From NCBI GenBank assembly GCA_028292565.1, contig JAQGMD010000346.1, positions 1 to 6,714 on the forward strand: a DNA stretch of 6,714 nt, read 5' to 3'. Positions 6,019 through 6,714 of the stretch are shown in pieces. Made by a program: the position numbers and the translations under genes. Origin of the DNA: Burkholderia sp. GTDB taxonomy: Bacteria; Pseudomonadota; Gammaproteobacteria; Burkholderiales; Burkholderiaceae. The notes under the pieces were generated by a model, which worked only from the letters and a program-made list of their open reading frames with translations, did no database searches and was not told where the DNA came from. Position 1 is the stretch's first letter, and every line of letters begins with the position of its first letter.

Positions 6019-6081
6019 ATGAGATGGGAATATGAGCAGCATGCCATGCAGTGGAAGTTGGTGAAGGAGTAAACGTGGTGG
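6010..6081 (+). repeat. Diverged second copy of the ABC transporter 3' end
   Basis: This is copy 2 of the repeat at 5051-5124. In translation it reads LQVNEMG and, after small shifts, QHAMQWKLVKE with a TAA (6070-6072), against LQVDEVV and QHATQMSLVKDVT in the intact copy. Two single-base deletions break the frame, so it is a relic and not a gene. It carries AAGGAG (6064-6069), the Shine-Dalgarno of the gene starting at 6075. No upstream ATPase motifs (Walker B, LSGGQ) are found before it; only the last 25-40 codons of the exporter seem to be duplicated. Confidence 0.82.
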
Positions 6082-6659
6082 TGGAAAATACGCCGAGCAG
6101 ACCTCAACGGCTGCGGCATAGGAAAGTTTATCTGCTGATAGGTTTGGCGATATCTGTCTGCTACGTCGCCTGGAAACTCCAGACGACAATGCCCGGTTTA
6201 CGGGCTTCGGAAATGGCCTTGGCGCAATACCCCCCCAAGGATGTTATTGGCAACCTCGGAGGAATGAAAGTTCGCATTCCTAGACACTATGCAGAGTATG
6301 TGGAATACGACGGCGACCCTGGGTTTGGCGAGAAACGCAATGACCTTGTGCCTGAGCGAACTTATGAGTCGAAACTACGTAGTTTTGGTATGGAAGTGCG
6401 TTTCCCGGATATGACAGGAGTAGAAAGCACGCAATTGAGAGACGAATACAGGCGCTACCAACTCAAGCGAGAGAATCCATGGATCAGCATAGGGGTCAAC
6501 GCAGGGGAGATATATCCAAGTTTGGGCGACAAGGCAAACAATGGGTTGGCAAAAAAACTGTGGGAAAAGAGCGAGTTCTGGTTTGCCAAATATGAGCGTG
6601 CCCCCTTTATGGACACAGCTGGGTTAGAGGCATATGTGGTAGCGGAATGTGTCAATTGA
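6075..6659 (+). CDS. Membrane-anchored protein of unknown function with a probable periplasmic domain
   Basis: The frame can open at ATG 6051, but GTG 6075 is preferred because AAGGAG (6064-6069) lies 5 bases before it; GTG 6078 (8 bases) is equally possible and aligns with the start at 5121 in the other repeat copy. From 6075 the product has 194 residues: a basic N-terminus (RPQRLRHRK), one membrane anchor at about 18-34 (VYLLIGLAISVCYVAW), then a soluble region with GNLGGMKVRIPRHYAEYVEY, DGDPGFGEKR and ERTYESKLRSFGMEVRFPDM. I recall similar hypothetical proteins near secreted-toxin loci in beta- and gammaproteobacteria, some apparently immunity proteins, but this is memory, not a search. 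Such relatives seem longer; here the protein stops soon after GLEAYVVA, so the C-terminus may be cut by a frameshift. It is the last gene in the window. Confidence 0.78.
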   Translation: MVVENTPSRPQRLRHRKVYLLIGLAISVCYVAWKLQTTMPGLRASEMALAQYPPKDVIGNLGGMKVRIPRHYAEYVEYDGDPGFGEKRNDLVPERTYESKLRSFGMEVRFPDMTGVESTQLRDEYRRYQLKRENPWISIGVNAGEIYPSLGDKANNGLAKKLWEKSEFWFAKYERAPFMDTAGLEAYVVAECVN

Positions 6660-6714
6660 TTTGAAACACCAGACTAAAAATGTTGAGAGTCTAAATCTCA
6701 GTATCAAGCACGGT

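Noticed and set aside
6683..6702. Weak GAGA/TCTC hairpin near the window end
   Set aside because: The stem is only 4-5 bp without a T run, so it is not a supportable terminator.
1..6714. CRISPR array, riboswitch, replication origin or retron-like structure
   Set aside because: I looked for regularly spaced repeats, conserved leader structures and reverse-transcriptase motifs on both strands and found none.

Overview
The window looks like a piece of a betaproteobacterial-type chromosome. The support is moderate-to-high GC coding DNA with GC-rich third positions, a class II tRNA-Ser with encoded CCA, an IS66 relic, and a type I secretion transporter of a kind common in Betaproteobacteria. The genus cannot be fixed from sequence alone.

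Layout. Positions 1-425 hold only weakly supported coding remnants: a possible proline-rich N-terminus leaving the window on the minus strand, and the C-terminal end of an unidentified plus-strand protein. A strong intrinsic terminator follows at 454-484. A tRNA-Ser(GGA) lies at 606-696, with its own TATAAT promoter and a UUCG-loop terminator. After the tRNA the DNA becomes accessory in character. It holds a frameshifted minus-strand gene for a small exported protein (953-1380), a gene-poor gap, and a degraded IS66 TnpC fragment (from 1599). Next comes the C-terminal part of a large EF-hand/RTX-type secreted protein, interrupted by an in-frame amber codon at 2339-2341. An AT-rich junction follows, then a nearly full-length HlyB-like type I secretion ABC transporter (2942-5121) broken by one missing base immediately after its LSGGQR signature.

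Downstream lie a 34-codon ORF that overlaps the transporter stop, a four-helix membrane protein of unknown function (5366-5938), a 27-codon ORF overlapping its stop, and a membrane-anchored protein of unknown function (6075-6659).

How it fits together. The RTX-type protein would be the substrate and the ABC protein the inner-membrane exporter of a type I secretion system. No membrane-fusion (HlyD) or outer-membrane (TolC) gene is present, and both remaining partners carry disabling mutations, so the locus appears to be decaying. The most interesting structure is a second, about 72-bp diverged copy of the 3' end of the ABC transporter gene (5051-5124 versus 6010-6081). In each place the copy carries a Shine-Dalgarno sequence and sits directly in front of a new start codon. 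This suggests that different downstream genes have been attached behind the same transporter tail by recombination, with older ones displaced downstream, much like the orphan modules of polymorphic toxin/immunity loci. That interpretation is inference; the repeat itself is visible.
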